From Pseudomonas sp. RIT-PI-q (GTDB lineage: Bacteria; Pseudomonadota; Gammaproteobacteria; Pseudomonadales; Pseudomonadaceae): DNA of 64,000 nt. This document shows, in pieces, positions 63,352 through 64,000 of the stretch. The notes under the pieces were generated by a model. That model ran no database searches. It was given only the letters and a program-made list of their open reading frames with translations, and was not told the origin of the DNA. Both the position numbers and the translations under genes were made by a program. Where the stretch lies: NCBI RefSeq assembly GCF_001297125.1, contig NZ_LHPC01000057.1, forward strand, positions 62,001-126,000, in the 5' to 3' direction. The first letter of the stretch is position 1; each line of letters starts with the position of its first letter.

Positions 63352-64000
63352 CTACGCCGGCTCCGGAATTTTCACCGCCTTCAACTCAGCCTCACGCGCC
63401 TGGGCATCCGCCAACCGATACAACTCGATCGAGCCATCCCAATGCTCGATCAGCGCCGTGCACGACTCGACCCAATCTCCGCAATTGAGGTAATCCACCC
63501 CGCCGACCTTGCGAATTTCGGCATGGTGAATGTGCCCGCACACCACGCCATGCAATTCGCGTTTGACGCATTCGTGGGCGATGGCTTCCTCGAAATCGCT
63601 GATAAAGCTGACCGCGGTTTTCACCTTGTGTTTGAGGTACGCCGACAACGACCAATAGCCATAACCATAGCGGGCGCGCCAGTGGTTGAGCCAGCGGTTG
63701 AGGGTCAAGGTGAACTCGTAGGCCGAGTCGCCGAGAAAGGCCAGCCAGCGGTGATAGCGGGTGATCACGTCGAACTGGTCGCCGTGGATCACCAGCAGAT
63801 GACGGCCATCGGCGGTCACGTGCACGGCTTCGTCGACCAGTTGGATGTTGCCCAGGATCAGCTTCGAATAACGACGCAGGAATTCGTCGTGGTTGCCGGT
63901 GACGTAAATCACTTCGGTGCCGCGCTTGCTCATGGTCAGCAGGCGACGAATCACATTGGTGTGCGCTTGCGGCCAGTACATGCCGCTGCGCAGTTTCCAG
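63352..64000 (-). CDS. LpxH-type metallophosphoesterase, 5' end cut by the window edge
   Basis: About 215 residues visible; reading continues upstream of the internal ATG at 63981 as WKLRSGMYWPQAH, so the N-terminus is outside. Calcineurin-type metal motifs: YVTGNHDEFLR, LLVIHGDQFD and VCGHIHHAEIRK. This is the COG2908 branch, including UDP-2,3-diacylglucosamine hydrolase of lipid A synthesis, though longer members have unproven substrates. Ends 13 bp after a REPIN. Confidence 0.88.
   Translation of the reverse strand, partial: WKLRSGMYWPQAHTNVIRRLLTMSKRGTEVIYVTGNHDEFLRRYSKLILGNIQLVDEAVHVTADGRHLLVIHGDQFDVITRYHRWLAFLGDSAYEFTLTLNRWLNHWRARYGYGYWSLSAYLKHKVKTAVSFISDFEEAIAHECVKRELHGVVCGHIHHAEIRKVGGVDYLNCGDWVESCTALIEHWDGSIELYRLADAQAREAELKAVKIPEPA

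Overview
The window looks like the chromosome of a Pseudomonas of the P. fluorescens group. Gene content and order, the phhRABC and aroP loci, GC-rich codon use and many 'GTAGGAGC...CTTGC...GCGAA' type REP sequences all point there. No rRNA, tRNA, CRISPR array or complete transposon was seen.

Layout. (1) 1-2.75 kb is a small accessory patch: the AT-rich end of an unidentified protein cut by the left edge, a decayed REP-associated tyrosine transposase, a diverged second copy of the flhB 3' end, and a stand-alone Rhs-core protein with an AT-rich unknown C-terminal domain. (2) 2.75-36.9 kb is one continuous minus-strand flagellar cluster. Read in transcription order it is flgFGHIJKL, a ketoacyl-ACP-synthase-III-like gene, fliC, flaG, fliD, fliS, fliT, fleQ, fleS, fleR, fliEFGHIJ, hsbA-hsbR-hptB, fliK, fliLMNOPQR and flhB. 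Five well-formed sigma-54 promoter sequences (before flgF, fleS, fliE, fliK and fliL) and one sigma-28-like promoter (before fliC) match the expected FleQ / FleSR / FliA hierarchy. (3) 37.2-41.6 kb is the phenylalanine/tyrosine catabolic locus: phhR divergent from phhABC, with a PhhR/TyrR-type operator between them; the aromatic permease aroP follows at 47-48.6 kb. (4) 42-47 kb mixes small conserved proteins, an MFS transporter, arfB, an Hcp-type T6SS protein with a DUF4225-like cargo and a convergent two-helix membrane protein, and a secreted alpha/beta hydrolase. (5) 49.4-55.5 kb holds housekeeping genes: rluB, scpB, scpA, a YciO-type gene, a PHP phosphoesterase, yciB and yciI. (6) 55.6-59 kb is a Cpx-like envelope-stress module (response regulator, Spy/CpxP-like chaperone, sensor kinase). 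(7) 59-64 kb has a nitroreductase, trkH, an AraC-type regulator, a DUF962 protein, an HD-domain protein and an LpxH-type phosphoesterase cut by the right edge.

How it fits together. FleQ (sigma-54) drives fleSR and the early flagellar operons; FleR drives later ones; the FliA-type promoter drives flagellin. HptB-HsbR-HsbA, embedded between fliJ and fliK, is the known switch linking surface sensing to the FlgM/FliA and diguanylate-cyclase branches. PhhA, PhhB and PhhC convert phenylalanine to tyrosine and transaminate it, under PhhR.

Most notable points: a duplicated flhB tail bracketing the Rhs patch, which looks like an old insertion scar; an Hcp / DUF4225 / opposite-strand membrane protein arrangement that resembles pore-forming colicin-immunity loci; PhhR with altered Walker B and GAFTGA motifs; and at least two families of intergenic inverted repeats (REPIN-like pairs and longer 'GTAG-AGCTG-CGAG' palindromes).
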